A stretch of DNA of 64,000 bases from Acidiferrobacteraceae bacterium (GCA_002721105.1 PBJL01000033.1:208938-272937), one strand, 5' to 3'. Positions 34,351 through 44,661 are shown, counted from the first letter of the stretch. A program made the numbers and translations. The notes: generated by a model from the sequence alone, not told the origin.

Positions 34351-35372
34351 AGCCAGAACATTCGCTAATCATTCACTTTGACGATCAGTTGGGAAAACGT
34401 AATGGAAAAATGGGTCATGGTGTTATACGTTTCACGTCTAATTCAATAGTAGGTTGTATCGATAGAGATAGTCATGGGAAAAGCATCCAAAATGTTTTGG
34501 GTTATGGGCCTCAGTCACCAGTCGTTAAAGATGTTTCTGAATCGCTAGGCTTGGGTGGCAAGGTGTTATTGCTTGGAATGGCGCCGTCCGGCGGAAGGTT
34601 GCCTCCACATATGTTAGACGAAGTTGATCGAGCTATTGAAGGAGGATTATCTATTGTCAATGGATTACACGAACCCTTAGCTAACCGATATCCGGAACTG
34701 GAAAAAGAACAGTGGATCTGGGACATCAGAAAAGAACCAAAAAATCTGGGGATAGCAAGCGCACGAGCAGCTTTTTTGCGGAATCGCCGATTGCTAATGG
34801 TCGGAACAGACATGGCGATTGGTAAAATGACTTCAGGTATTGAAATCTGGAAAGAGGCATTGAAAAGAGGAATTCGTGCCGAATTTCTAGCTACCGGCCA
34901 GATAGGGATTTGTATAAGTGGTCGTGGTATAGCGCTAGACTCGATACGAGTTGATTATGCTTGTGGTGCTGTAGAGAAACTGGTTCTTGATCATTCAGAT
35001 GCGGAGCTTCAAATTATCGAAGGGCAGGGTTCTATGATTCATCCTGGGAGCACCTCAACACTTCCTTTGCTAAGAGGTAGTTGTCCCACTCATTTAGTGC
35101 TTTGCCACCAAGCAGGAAGCAATCAATTGGCAGATCATGAAATTAGATTTCCTCCACTCTCGCAACTGATAAAGCTCTATGAAGATGTTGCAGCAGCTTG
35201 TGGAGGATTTCCTCGACCGCGAACCATTGGCATTGCTTTAAATACTTCCATGCTTGAAGCACGTGCTGCCGCTGATGCGATCGCCAGTTTTGCTCAAGAA
35301 ACTGGCCTCCCTGTTGTCGATCCTTTGCGGAGCGGCGTACAGTCGTTGGTTGATTCACTATTAGAAAAGTAA
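34344..35372 (+). CDS. DUF1611 family protein, DgcN-like N-acetyltransferase
   Basis: A 342-residue DUF1611 protein. It has an N-terminal Rossmann-type domain with LGYGPQSPVVKDVSESLGLGGKVLLLGMAPSGGRLP, followed by a P-loop-type domain LMVGTDMAIGKMTSGIEIWKEALKRG and LATGQIGICISGRGIALDSI. The family includes DgcN, described as the N-acetyltransferase acting on D-glutamate in marine Proteobacteria. It is coupled by a 7-base overlap to the DgcA-like gene, so both probably act in a single pathway. Function rests on the pairing. Confidence 0.8.
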   Translation: MLKPEHSLIIHFDDQLGKRNGKMGHGVIRFTSNSIVGCIDRDSHGKSIQNVLGYGPQSPVVKDVSESLGLGGKVLLLGMAPSGGRLPPHMLDEVDRAIEGGLSIVNGLHEPLANRYPELEKEQWIWDIRKEPKNLGIASARAAFLRNRRLLMVGTDMAIGKMTSGIEIWKEALKRGIRAEFLATGQIGICISGRGIALDSIRVDYACGAVEKLVLDHSDAELQIIEGQGSMIHPGSTSTLPLLRGSCPTHLVLCHQAGSNQLADHEIRFPPLSQLIKLYEDVAAACGGFPRPRTIGIALNTSMLEARAAADAIASFAQETGLPVVDPLRSGVQSLVDSLLEK

Positions 35373-35492
35373 ATTTTTCTGATAGGATATTAATTATGAT
35401 TGTAAGGGCTTAACCTTTAACATTAGTGTGGGAAGATACGGAGATATGGGTACAATTAAACTGAAACCTTACTTCTGGAATTTACCTTGATC

Positions 35493-37055
35493 ATGCCGAA
35501 CAATCGAGTTCAATTAATGGATACAACGTTACGTGATGGAGAACAAACGCAAGGTGTTTCTTTTTCGCCTGATGAAAAAGTTAACATTGCTAGAGCATTA
35601 CTCCAGAGTCTCAAGGTGGATCGTATCGAAATAGCGTCTGCCGGTGTTTCGCATGGCGAAAAAGCAGCGGTTACACAAATTCACAAGTGGGCATCGGAGC
35701 TTGGTTTTCTAGGAAAAGTCGAAGTTTTAGGTTTTGTGGATTTCAAACGAAGTGTCGACTGGGTTGTGGATACTGGTGGTCGAGTTCTTAATCTTTTGAC
35801 AAAAGCTAGTGAAAAGCATTGCAGAGTCCAGCTCCGAAAAACGTTAGATCAACATTTAAGGGATATAGATCAGACGGTATCCTACGCGAGGGAAAATAAC
35901 CTTCTTGTTAATATTTACTTAGAGGATTGGTCAAACGGCTATCGAGATAGCCGTGATTATGTTTATAAGATGGTTGATTTCCTGAATGGGATCAAAGTTG
36001 CTCATGTGATGCTACCTGACACTTTGGGTGTTTTCAGCCCTAAAGAAGTTTATGATAGTGTGAGGGACATGTGCACTCGTTTTCCGAAGCTTAATTTTGA
36101 TTTTCATCCCCACAACGATTATGGTTTAGCGACCGCTAACGCTATGGCTGCAGTGGAGGCTGGAGCATCAACTATTCATGTGACTCTAAATTGTTTGGGA
36201 GAGCGTGCGGGAAATGTATCTCTTGCGGAAGTAGCAGTGGTTTTACGTGACAAACTTGGTATGGAAATTAGTGTTGATGAATCAAAAATCCATGATCTCA
36301 GTCAGATGGTAGAAAATTTTTCGGGGAAAAGAGTGTCAGCTAATGCTCCTATTATTGGATCAGACGTTTTTACCCAGACGAGTGGCATTCATGCGGATGG
36401 GGATAAAAAAGGCGGGTTATATCAAACTAATTTAAACCCAGAGAGATTTGGCCGAAAACATAGCTATGCTTTAGGTAAGATGAGTGGTCGAGCATCTCTA
36501 TTAAAAAATCTTGAAGAGTTGGGAGTCGAACTTTCTTCTGATAATCAAGATAAAGTTTTGAAAAGAATAGTAGAGATCGCGGATACGAAAGCGATAATTA
36601 CAAGAGAAGATCTACCATTTATTATTGCTGATATTTTGGAAAGTCGTGAATCCCAACATGTTGAGCTAATCAGTTGCTCCATAAGCAGTGGTTTTGACAC
36701 TGAGTCGACGGCTAGTGTGCGAGTACGGATAGGTGAAACTATTCATAAAATCTCTGGATCCGGAAACGGAGGATTCGATGCTTTCAATAATGCAATGAAA
36801 AAGGTTTTAGATTCGGATATATTCCTCTTCCCAGAGCTTACGGATTTTGAGATTCGTATACCTAAAGGTGGAAACACTAACGCTCTGACAGAATGTTTTA
36901 TTACTTGGAACGATGGTCAGCGGACATTTCGAACTCGAGGAGTCCATGCTAACCAAGTTTTCGCGGGAGTTAATGCTACCGTACGAATGTTGAATATAAA
37001 ATATGCAAAAGCTAACGGTGAGCAGGAGTTAGGCCCCCTTCAACGTCCTGAATAA
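35493..37055 (+). CDS. leuA: 2-isopropylmalate/citramalate synthase-family enzyme
   Basis: A 520-residue HMG-CoA-lyase-like aldolase that joins acetyl-CoA to a 2-oxo acid. DTTLRDGEQTQGVSF (N-terminal Arg-Asp metal site), FHPHNDYGLATANAMAAVEAGA (HxH metal ligands), NCLGERAGNVSLAEV, then a C-terminal allosteric (LeuA dimer) domain with SVRVRIGETIHKISGSGNGGFDAFNNAMKK. The true start is ATG 35493; TTG 35487 lies two codons upstream. Isopropylmalate synthase is favoured by the adjacent leuB, but citramalate synthase is possible in this divergent subgroup. Confidence 0.82.
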   Translation: MPNNRVQLMDTTLRDGEQTQGVSFSPDEKVNIARALLQSLKVDRIEIASAGVSHGEKAAVTQIHKWASELGFLGKVEVLGFVDFKRSVDWVVDTGGRVLNLLTKASEKHCRVQLRKTLDQHLRDIDQTVSYARENNLLVNIYLEDWSNGYRDSRDYVYKMVDFLNGIKVAHVMLPDTLGVFSPKEVYDSVRDMCTRFPKLNFDFHPHNDYGLATANAMAAVEAGASTIHVTLNCLGERAGNVSLAEVAVVLRDKLGMEISVDESKIHDLSQMVENFSGKRVSANAPIIGSDVFTQTSGIHADGDKKGGLYQTNLNPERFGRKHSYALGKMSGRASLLKNLEELGVELSSDNQDKVLKRIVEIADTKAIITREDLPFIIADILESRESQHVELISCSISSGFDTESTASVRVRIGETIHKISGSGNGGFDAFNNAMKKVLDSDIFLFPELTDFEIRIPKGGNTNALTECFITWNDGQRTFRTRGVHANQVFAGVNATVRMLNIKYAKANGEQELGPLQRPE

Positions 37056-37090
37056 GATATTATCAATGCAGCTAGTAAAGGTGCCCACAC

Positions 37091-38197
37091 TTATGAGGAC
37101 GGGAATAGATCGAGTTGATCTGCCACTTTATTGCCGAATTCAGAAGTACTTATAATTTTTTCATTCTGTTTATATTTTGAAAGATCAGCAGTGGTGAAGC
37201 CGTCTGAAAATACTGATCGCATAGCATTCCAAATGTTTTTTGCTTCTTTTTCCATACCAAAGCTCATCTCCATCATCATGGCCACAGAGCCGAGCATAGA
37301 ATAAGGGTTAGCGATTCCTTTTCCCGCTATGTCCGGAGCAGATCCATGAGACGGTTCATAATATGATTTTTTGGGGCCGACACACGCTGATGGCATTAAT
37401 CCTAAAGAACCTAAGATGCCGCCACCTTGATCGCTCAAAATATCGCCGAACATATTTTCCATAACCATCACATCGAATCGTGTCGGATCAAGGCATAAAT
37501 AGGTTGCAGCAGCATCCACTAGTACGTTCACAACTTCTACGTCTTGATATTCTGGGTTTAATTCATCTACTATTTCATTCCATAGGACGCTTGATTTTAA
37601 AACATTGCTTTTATGAACATTATGAAGTTTCTTCTTGCGTTTCTGAGCTAGCTCAAAAGCAATTCTCAACACTCGTCGTATTTGGTTTTCATTATATTCA
37701 AGGGTCTCATGCACAAATCGGAGACCGTTTGCGTCGAGACCCCTCTCTTTATTGCCAAAATACAGCCCACCCACTAACTCTCTAATAATGATGATATCAA
37801 TACCATCACCCACAATTTCAGGTTTTAGTGGGGAAAAGTGGGCAAGTTCTTTTGGGAGATAGACGGGACGAAAGTTGGCAAATGTGTCGTAGCGTCGGCG
37901 CATGGGTAGCAATGCGCCTCGCTCAGGTTGTTGATCAATAGGGATTTGCTTGGATTTTTCATGACTAAGCCCGATTGGTCCCTTTAAGATCGCATCAGCA
38001 CTATCACAGAGTTCAATTGTTTCTTTTGGGAAGGCGGATCCAGTATCAAAGTAAGCTTGTGCTCCGAAAGGTGACTCGACTAGTTCAAAATTTACTTTGT
38101 TTCGATCGGCTATTAGGCGGAGTATTTTTAAGGCTTCATCAGTAATCTCAGGGCCAATTCCATCTCCAGCCAGAATGGCTATTTTATACTTGTCCAT
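37091..38197 (-). CDS. leuB: 3-isopropylmalate dehydrogenase
   Basis: Oxidative decarboxylation of 3-isopropylmalate in leucine synthesis. 368 residues: ILAGDGIGPEITDEALKIL, LLPMRRRYDTFANFRPV (Arg substrate site), IIIRELVGGLYFG, KSNVLKSSVLWNE, VDAAATYLCLDPTRFDVMVMENMFGDILSDQ and SYYEPSHGSAPDIAGKGIANPYSMLGS. Convergent with the leuA-like gene, 36 bases apart. leuC and leuD are absent from the window. Confidence 0.95.
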   Translation of the reverse strand: MDKYKIAILAGDGIGPEITDEALKILRLIADRNKVNFELVESPFGAQAYFDTGSAFPKETIELCDSADAILKGPIGLSHEKSKQIPIDQQPERGALLPMRRRYDTFANFRPVYLPKELAHFSPLKPEIVGDGIDIIIIRELVGGLYFGNKERGLDANGLRFVHETLEYNENQIRRVLRIAFELAQKRKKKLHNVHKSNVLKSSVLWNEIVDELNPEYQDVEVVNVLVDAAATYLCLDPTRFDVMVMENMFGDILSDQGGGILGSLGLMPSACVGPKKSYYEPSHGSAPDIAGKGIANPYSMLGSVAMMMEMSFGMEKEAKNIWNAMRSVFSDGFTTADLSKYKQNEKIISTSEFGNKVADQLDLFPSS

Positions 38198-38223
38198 AGG
38201 TCTTTTTCTTGGTGTTTGATGTT

Positions 38224-39009
38224 TTATCCTGTGCTATTTTTGCGATGATCACGAACGAGTTCCCACGCTTGTTGAATTTCTTTGGTTTTGTCAGTCGCAA
38301 GCTTAATCATTTCTTCTGGCAAGCCTTTTGATACTAATTTGTCTGGGTGATGTCTGCTCATTAGACGACGGTAAGCAGTTTTAATGTTTGTGTCACTCGC
38401 TTCGGGTTTAACACCGAGGACTTGATATGCATTTTCTAGTGACCGTTCCTTTTTAGCTGAACTACCGTCAGTGCCATGGATGAAATTGATGAGTCGCTCG
38501 ACTTGGTTAGAGTCAAAGCCGAGCATTTTAGCTGCATGAATAAGGATCTGATTTTCGGCTGGATCAACTTGGCCATCTGCCAATGCTGCTTGGACTTGTA
38601 TTTCTAAAAACATCCGAAGTAGCGTAACTCTTCGATGACATTCTTGTTTAAATTGCTCCAATATGTCATCGAGTGGAAAATCAGGTCGCTTACCTTTTTC
38701 AAAAAGGCTGATTGCTGCTTCACGTTGAGAAGCTGTCAGCTGCATTTGGTCCATTAGAGCCTTTGCAGCTTGGATTTCTTGGGCTGATACACGGCCATCT
38801 GATTTCGCTAAATGACCCATCACCGAAAAGGTAGCGGTAAAAAAAGCGGCTTGAGTTCTTTCTTGATTGCCTGGAAGAAATCCGGTGGATCCTTTGCGCT
38901 TCTTTCGAGCGTCAAATTGATGGCCAACGGAGCTACCTAATAGCGCTCCTAATGGTCCACCAAGCATGAATCCAACTGTTCCACCTATAAGTTTACCCCA
39001 CCAAGCCAT
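38224..39009 (-). CDS. djlA: TerB- and J-domain co-chaperone, DjlA-like
   Basis: A 261-residue DnaJ-class protein. N-terminal glycine-rich hydrophobic stretch GGTVGFMLGGPLGALLGSSVGHQFDA, a middle TerB/DjlA helical region with FSVMGHLAKSDGRVSAQEI, and a C-terminal J domain NAYQVLGVKPEASDTNIKTAYRRLMSRHHPDKL carrying the HPD tripeptide that stimulates DnaK. Length and order match DjlA. It starts adjacent to leuB (26 bases) but is a separate function. Confidence 0.88.
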   Translation of the reverse strand: MAWWGKLIGGTVGFMLGGPLGALLGSSVGHQFDARKKRKGSTGFLPGNQERTQAAFFTATFSVMGHLAKSDGRVSAQEIQAAKALMDQMQLTASQREAAISLFEKGKRPDFPLDDILEQFKQECHRRVTLLRMFLEIQVQAALADGQVDPAENQILIHAAKMLGFDSNQVERLINFIHGTDGSSAKKERSLENAYQVLGVKPEASDTNIKTAYRRLMSRHHPDKLVSKGLPEEMIKLATDKTKEIQQAWELVRDHRKNSTG

Positions 39010-39097
39010 TGTTCTTATTCTCTAATTTTTTAAACCGGGTAACTAGATTGTACGCGACTGAAGAAAGATATTGCCAAATTTATGGTCTTCAGTTCCA

Positions 39098-40477
39098 TCA
39101 GGATACTAGCCGAGATTTTCGTCCGCCGCGTAATGTTACTAGTTCTTCAGCTGCGGTGGGATGTATGGCAACCGTATTGTCAAAGTCTGATTTGCAGGCA
39201 CCCATAGCAATTGCTACAGCAAATCCTTGAATTAGCTCATCTGAGGAATCTCCTATAACGTGACATCCTAAGATTTTTTGTTTTGAACCGACTGTAATCA
39301 ACTTAACGACTGTAGGTGATTTTTCTTGAAGAGGCCCATAAAAAATGTTGGTGAATCGTGATTCATAGATCTTTATCTCATCCCGCCCAAAACGAGAAAT
39401 GGCTTCTTGTTCTGTAAGACCTACGGTGCCAATTGGCGGATGCGAAAAAATTACGCTAGGTATATTCTCATAGTTAAGTTTAGCATCACGCTGATCTCCA
39501 AAAATTCTATCAGCGAGTTTTCTGCCAGCCGCGATTGCTACCGGTGTTAGATTGTGCTTTCCAGTAACATCGCCAACAGCATAAACTTCTGGAACATTTG
39601 TGTTTTGATATGAGTCTATTTTTATATGACCATTCAAGTGAGTTTCAATTCCAACTGATTTTAAGTTCAGATTGCGAATATTTGGATCTCTCCCGATGGC
39701 CCATATCAGCGTATCAAAAGGCCCATGAGTTGTTTTATTAGACTCAACGTATATTTCTCTAGTTGAGTCGCTTCGTACTTTTTCTACGCTTGTTTGTGGG
39801 ATGATATCGACGCCATTATTAGACATTAGCTCCATGATGCTTTGTTGAAGAAGAAGATCAAAGTTGCCCAAAAGGGTTTGTCTTCGAATTAGCATTGTGA
39901 CCTTGGTCCCTAGAGAATTTAAGACGCCAGCAAATTCAGTGGCGATGTAGCCAGACCCAACAATTAATACATTGGATGGTTGTTTTTGCAAATCAAAGAA
40001 GCCGTCGCTAGTGATACCTGCATGAGAGCCTTCGATTCTTGGAATTTTGGGTATTCCGCCGGTTGCAATCAAGATATGCGCCGCTTCGATTAAGTCTGAA
40101 TCTACAAAAATTTTGTGTGGATCATCAGAGAATGATGCTTCGCCTTCGATTATGTCTACTCCAGATGATACTAAATTCTTGAAGTATATGCCGTTGAGAC
40201 GCTTGATATAAGCATCGCGTCGCTCTTTAAACGCGTACCAATCGAAGTCTTTCTGGTATATGTCGAAACCATATTCGTTTGCATGGTTTAATGTTTCCTT
40301 TATTCTGGATGCATTCCACATTACTTTTTTTGGAACACAACCGACGTTGACACAAGTTCCACCAAGTTTCCCAATTTCTACAAGCGCAACTCTAGCTCCA
40401 TATTCAGCGGCTCTACGGGCTGTAGCAATACCACCGCTACCACCACCTATTACGAGCAGATCATATTTGTTTTTCAT
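39098..40477 (-). CDS. gor: Glutathione-disulfide reductase
   Basis: NADPH-dependent reduction of oxidised glutathione. 459 residues: FAD loop VIGGGSGGIATARRAAEYG, redox-active GGTCVNVGCVPKKVMW (C45/C50-type pair), NADPH loop IVGSGYIATEFAGVLNSLG with basic residues LIRR for NADPH, GDVTGKHNLTPVAIAAGRKL, and C-terminal HPTAAEELVTLR with the catalytic His-Glu. The stop is at 39098 and the N-terminus MKNKYDLLVIGGG agrees with the family. Confidence 0.93.
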   Translation of the reverse strand: MKNKYDLLVIGGGSGGIATARRAAEYGARVALVEIGKLGGTCVNVGCVPKKVMWNASRIKETLNHANEYGFDIYQKDFDWYAFKERRDAYIKRLNGIYFKNLVSSGVDIIEGEASFSDDPHKIFVDSDLIEAAHILIATGGIPKIPRIEGSHAGITSDGFFDLQKQPSNVLIVGSGYIATEFAGVLNSLGTKVTMLIRRQTLLGNFDLLLQQSIMELMSNNGVDIIPQTSVEKVRSDSTREIYVESNKTTHGPFDTLIWAIGRDPNIRNLNLKSVGIETHLNGHIKIDSYQNTNVPEVYAVGDVTGKHNLTPVAIAAGRKLADRIFGDQRDAKLNYENIPSVIFSHPPIGTVGLTEQEAISRFGRDEIKIYESRFTNIFYGPLQEKSPTVVKLITVGSKQKILGCHVIGDSSDELIQGFAVAIAMGACKSDFDNTVAIHPTAAEELVTLRGGRKSRLVS

Positions 40478-40611
40478 GGCTTAGTACCACCTAGGTAAAG
40501 TACCTGTTATTATGTTATTCAAATTCCTGTTACGCCATAGAATGGTTGTTCAGAAGTTGACACTGTGATGTGTGTTTATGTCAATAAAAATATTATGAGG
40601 ATTCCAAAAGT

Positions 40612-42654
40612 ATGGAAAATCCGCTACTAGACTTCAGTAGTCTACCAAGATTTTCGGAGATTAAGTCTTATCATGTTGAAGAGGCTCTCGATTTTCTTTT
40701 GAATCAAAGTAGGATTACGACGATTAATTTATCAAAGATTTCAGAAGAAGCAGACTGGGATAATTTTGCGAAACCCCTAAATGAAGTTTCTGAAAAGATA
40801 GATCGTTTATGGGCAATCGTTTCACATATTAATGCAGTATGTGATTCTTCTGATTTTCGATTAGCCTATGAGAGCAGCTTAAAAAAATTGACTATATATA
40901 AATCTGAGGTTAGTCAGAATCAAGATCTTTACATAGGGTATAAGGCAATTCAAGAAAATACACGGCTAGCAAGTTTGGATGCGGCGAAACAAAAAGTGAT
41001 AAATAATGCGATCAGAGATTTTAGGTTGAGTGGTGTAGATCTCTCGACAAAAGATCGGATAAAGTTTAGAAAAAAATCTGAACAACTAGCATCGCTTGCC
41101 AATCGTTTCGAGCAAAATTTACTAGATGCTACTGATGGTTGGTATCTAGACATTTATGATCAAATCGATTTAGTTGGTTTGCCGAATTCCGCTGTAGCAT
41201 TAGCCAAACAGACAGCTGAATCAGCTGGTGTCGAAGGGTGGCGTTTTACATTGCATGCTCCTTCTTATATACCATTTATGATGTTTTCTGAGCGACGCGA
41301 GTTACGGCGTGAAATGTACACAGCCTATGTTACTCGGGGTAGCGAGATAGGACCCAATTCTGGGAAATGAGATAACAGTGAAATTATGGAAGAGATTCTG
41401 GACCTGCGCTTAGAGCAGGCGAAGCTCCTTGGATATCTCAATTACGCAGACTATGCATTAGTTACCCGAATGGCAACTGAGAGGAGTACTGTAGATGATT
41501 TCCTCCATGATCTCCTCAAACGGACTAAGCCCCAAGCCGAAGTAGAACTCAAAGAGCTTTCTAAGTTTGCCTCGGAAAATAATAAGGGTTTTGTTTTAGA
41601 AGCATGGGATATTCCATATTGGTCAGAGCATTTACGGCAATCGCGCTACCAATTTAACCAAGAGGAGGTGCGTTCTTTCTTTCCATTACCTCGTGTTCTT
41701 GAGGGAATGTATGAGGTTGTGAGGCGCTTGTTTGGTATCACTGTCAGACCTGCCTCTTATTCGCCTCAAATGTGGCACAGTGATGCGATGTATTTCGAGA
41801 TTATAGATGTCGCAGGCAAGCTGAGAGGTAGTTTTTATTTAGATCTTTATGCGCGCCCCAATAAAAGGGGTGGCGCATGGATGGGTGATTGTATTAGTCG
41901 CCATATTCAGGCTAATGGACAGCACCAAAATCCTGTTGCTTTTATGACATGCAATTTTTCTCCACCACTAGATGGCCAGCCATCGTTACTGACTCATGAG
42001 GATGTGCTCACACTATTCCACGAATTTGGTCATGGCCTTCATCATATGTTGACTCAGGTAAATGAACCTGCTGTTTCTGGAATAAACGGTGTACCATGGG
42101 ATGCGGTTGAACTACCCAGTCAGTTTCTTGAGAATTGGTGCTGGGAAAGTGATGGTTTAGATCTAATTTCGGGACATGTTGTGACTGGAGAAAAACTACC
42201 ACCAGAGCTTTTAAACAAGCTTAAAGATGCTCGGAACTTTCAATCTGGGTTGCAGATGGTCAGGCAATTAGAATTTTCAGTATTTGACTTTAGATTGCAT
42301 TCGGAGTGGGGAGTTAAAAATCAATCGATTCAAGATGTTCTTGATGATGTTCGCAATTGTGTTTCGGTTGTCAAACTACCTGAATTTAATCGATTTCAGC
42401 ACTCTTTTTCGCATATTTTTGCGGGAGGATATGCAGCTGGGTATTATAGCTATAAATGGGCAGAAGTTCTTTCTGCAGATGCCTTTAGTCGCTTTGAAAC
42501 TGAAGGTCTCTTCGATCAGACGTCGGGTAGGGCTTTTTTAAGCGAGATTTTAGAACCAGGGGGGGTTAAAGACCCCATGTCAATGTTTATAGCCTTCCTG
42601 GGCCGAAAACCATCGGTCGATACATTGCTTCGCCATCTCGGCTTTGTTCCGTGA
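40612..42654 (+). pseudogene. prlC: Oligopeptidase A, interrupted by one in-frame TGA
   Basis: M3 metallopeptidase (cytoplasmic oligopeptidase A) read in one frame from ATG 40612 to the stop near 42654, about 680 codons, but broken at codon 253 by TGA at 41368-41370. The reading frame continues immediately after it: the protein reads GPNSGK-stop-DNSEIMEEIL where homologues have GPNAGKWDNS, so TGG became TGA. The downstream part has an intact zinc site HEFGHGLHHM (about 42019) and [23 protein letters not shown]. TGA is used as a stop elsewhere in the window, so readthrough as Trp is unlikely. Either a recent nonsense mutation or a sequencing error. Confidence 0.88.
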
Positions 42655-42808
42655 AGATAACATCAATTGAGAGGTCTGAATTGCCTGCGAGAGCAATTAA
42701 GCTTGGTGATTCTCGTATCCATTTTGTTATACTTATCCTGGTTTAAATGGGTCTTATGCAGAAAAGATAACGTATTTTTGGCTATCTTGATTTCGGTTTG
42801 AGGAATTT

Positions 42809-43411
42809 ATGCTAGAAGAAAAAGAAAATAAGCGCCGTCGACGGTTCTTAACAGTGATGACATCGGTTTTAGGGTTAGCAGGTGCCGGCAGTTTGGTCGG
42901 TTCATTTATAGCGAGCATGCGGCCAAGTGCGCGGGCACGAGCGGCAGGTGCGCCAGTTGAAGTTGACATAAGCCTGCTTAAAGATGGCCAGATGTTGGTA
43001 GTTGAGTGGAGAGGCAAGCCAGTCTGGATTGTGAGAAGAACTGATCAAATGATTGATGGGCTCAGTCAATTGAGAGAAAAGTTAGCTAATCCTGACTCGG
43101 ATATTGCGCAACAACCTAGCTATGCTCAAAACGAATTTCGCTCAATTCGTCCAAATGTCTTAGTAGTACTAGGGGTTTGCACCCATCTTGGTTGTGCTCC
43201 GACGAAAAACTTTGAACTTGGAGCGTCTTCCGGCTTAAGTGATGATTGGTTAGGCGGGTTTTTTTGTCCATGCCACGGGTCAAAATTTGATCTAGCGGGA
43301 CGAGTTTATAAAAATGTTCCAGCACCTACAAATCTTGAAGTACCACCGTATTCATTTATTTCTGATAATCGCGTTTTGATAGGCGTTGGCGAGGAAGGAG
43401 GGTCAGTTTGA
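42809..43411 (+). CDS. petA: Cytochrome bc1 complex Rieske iron-sulfur subunit
   Basis: Rieske 2Fe-2S subunit of ubiquinol-cytochrome c reductase. 200 residues: a TAT-type N-terminus with twin Arg (KRRRRFLTV), a hydrophobic anchor, and cluster motifs CTHLGC and CPCHGSKFD. First gene of petABC; petB begins at the last base of its stop codon. The promoter lies in the 154 bases after the broken prlC gene. Confidence 0.95.
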   Translation: MLEEKENKRRRRFLTVMTSVLGLAGAGSLVGSFIASMRPSARARAAGAPVEVDISLLKDGQMLVVEWRGKPVWIVRRTDQMIDGLSQLREKLANPDSDIAQQPSYAQNEFRSIRPNVLVVLGVCTHLGCAPTKNFELGASSGLSDDWLGGFFCPCHGSKFDLAGRVYKNVPAPTNLEVPPYSFISDNRVLIGVGEEGGSV

Positions 43412-44661
43412 TGTCCGGTTTAATGCGTTGGATGGATGAACGATTTCCCGTTACTAAAGTGTGGAAAGAGCATTTTGCAGAGTACTATGCACCGAAGAAC
43501 TTTAATTTTCTTTATTATTTTGGTGCAATCTTAACCATAATTTTAGTTCTCCAAATTGTTACTGGAATCATCCTAACAATGCACTACAAGCCTGATGTTG
43601 AATTAGCTTTCGCATCGGTCGAATATATTATGCGGGACGTGCCTGCTGGGTGGTTTGTACGTTATTTACATTCTGTTGGGGCTTCGATGATTTTTGTGGC
43701 TCTTTATATTCATATGTTTCGGGGTCTCATGTATGGTTCCCATAAGTCGCCCAGAGAGCTCATTTGGTTGCTCGGAATGCTTTTATATGTAGCTATGATG
43801 GCGGAAGCATTCTTTGGTTATTTATTGCCATGGGGTAACATGTCATACTGGGGTGCACAAGTGATTGTTTCGTTGTTTGCCGCGATCCCGTTTATCGGTG
43901 AGGGATTGGCAGAGTGGATTCGTGGTGATTATGTTATATCAGATGCAACGCTTAATAGATTTTTTGCTTTCCATGTAATTCTCTTACCTTTATTGCTCGC
44001 GCTCTTGATCTATTTACATATAGTTGCATTGCATAAGGTCGGTTCTAATAATCCGGACGGAGTAGAAATAAAGAAACAAAAAGATGCCACTGGAAAACCC
44101 TTGGATGGGGTTCCTTTTCATCCCTACTATACAATTAAAGATACATTTGGTATTGGCATATTTTTTACGATTTATCTAGCCATAGTCTTTTTTATTCCAG
44201 AATTTGGTGGTTGGTTTTTAGAAAAAGATAATTTTGCGCCTGCGGATATCCTCCAGACTCCACCAGATATAGTGCCTCTCTGGTATCTGACCCCTTACTA
44301 CTCGATATTGCGCGCCGTTACTTTTGAGTGGTTGCCTGGCGGAGCTAAGCTTTGGGGGGTTATTGCGATGGGTGCCGCAATTGTCATTTTCTTCTTTTTG
44401 CCATGGTTGGATCGTTCCAGAGTGAGATCGATTCGTTATCGGGGTTGGATGTATAAAACTATGCTTACTCTTTTTGTTATAAATTTTGTCATGCTCGGGT
44501 TTTTAGGTACTCGAAACCCAGGCCATATAGACCTATTTTGGCTTAAGAATGTAACTTGGGCACAGGTCGGACTGATTATTTACTTTGCCTTCTTTTTTCT
44601 TATGCCGATTTATACTCGACTAGATAAGACTAGACCTGAACCGGATCGATTAAGAAAATGA
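43411..44661 (+). CDS. petB: Cytochrome b of the bc1 complex
   Basis: Eight-span membrane cytochrome b with the four haem-ligating His in conserved spans (RYLHSVGASMIFVALYIHMFRG and FAFHVILLPLLLALLIYLHIVALHKVGS). WGAQVIVSLFAAIPFIG, PPDIVPLWYLTPYYSILRAV (PEWY-type quinol site, here PLWY) and PWGNMSYWG are recognisable. 417 residues with ATG 43411, overlapping the petA stop by one base. The C-terminal part covers the fused full-length cytochrome b. Confidence 0.95.
   Translation: MSGLMRWMDERFPVTKVWKEHFAEYYAPKNFNFLYYFGAILTIILVLQIVTGIILTMHYKPDVELAFASVEYIMRDVPAGWFVRYLHSVGASMIFVALYIHMFRGLMYGSHKSPRELIWLLGMLLYVAMMAEAFFGYLLPWGNMSYWGAQVIVSLFAAIPFIGEGLAEWIRGDYVISDATLNRFFAFHVILLPLLLALLIYLHIVALHKVGSNNPDGVEIKKQKDATGKPLDGVPFHPYYTIKDTFGIGIFFTIYLAIVFFIPEFGGWFLEKDNFAPADILQTPPDIVPLWYLTPYYSILRAVTFEWLPGGAKLWGVIAMGAAIVIFFFLPWLDRSRVRSIRYRGWMYKTMLTLFVINFVMLGFLGTRNPGHIDLFWLKNVTWAQVGLIIYFAFFFLMPIYTRLDKTRPEPDRLRK

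Noticed and set aside
41368..41370. TGA read as Trp (genetic-code variant) to explain prlC
   Set aside because: TGA serves as a normal stop in many intact genes here (for example petA, sspB, lolB and rplY), so recoding is not supported; a local mutation or read error is simpler.
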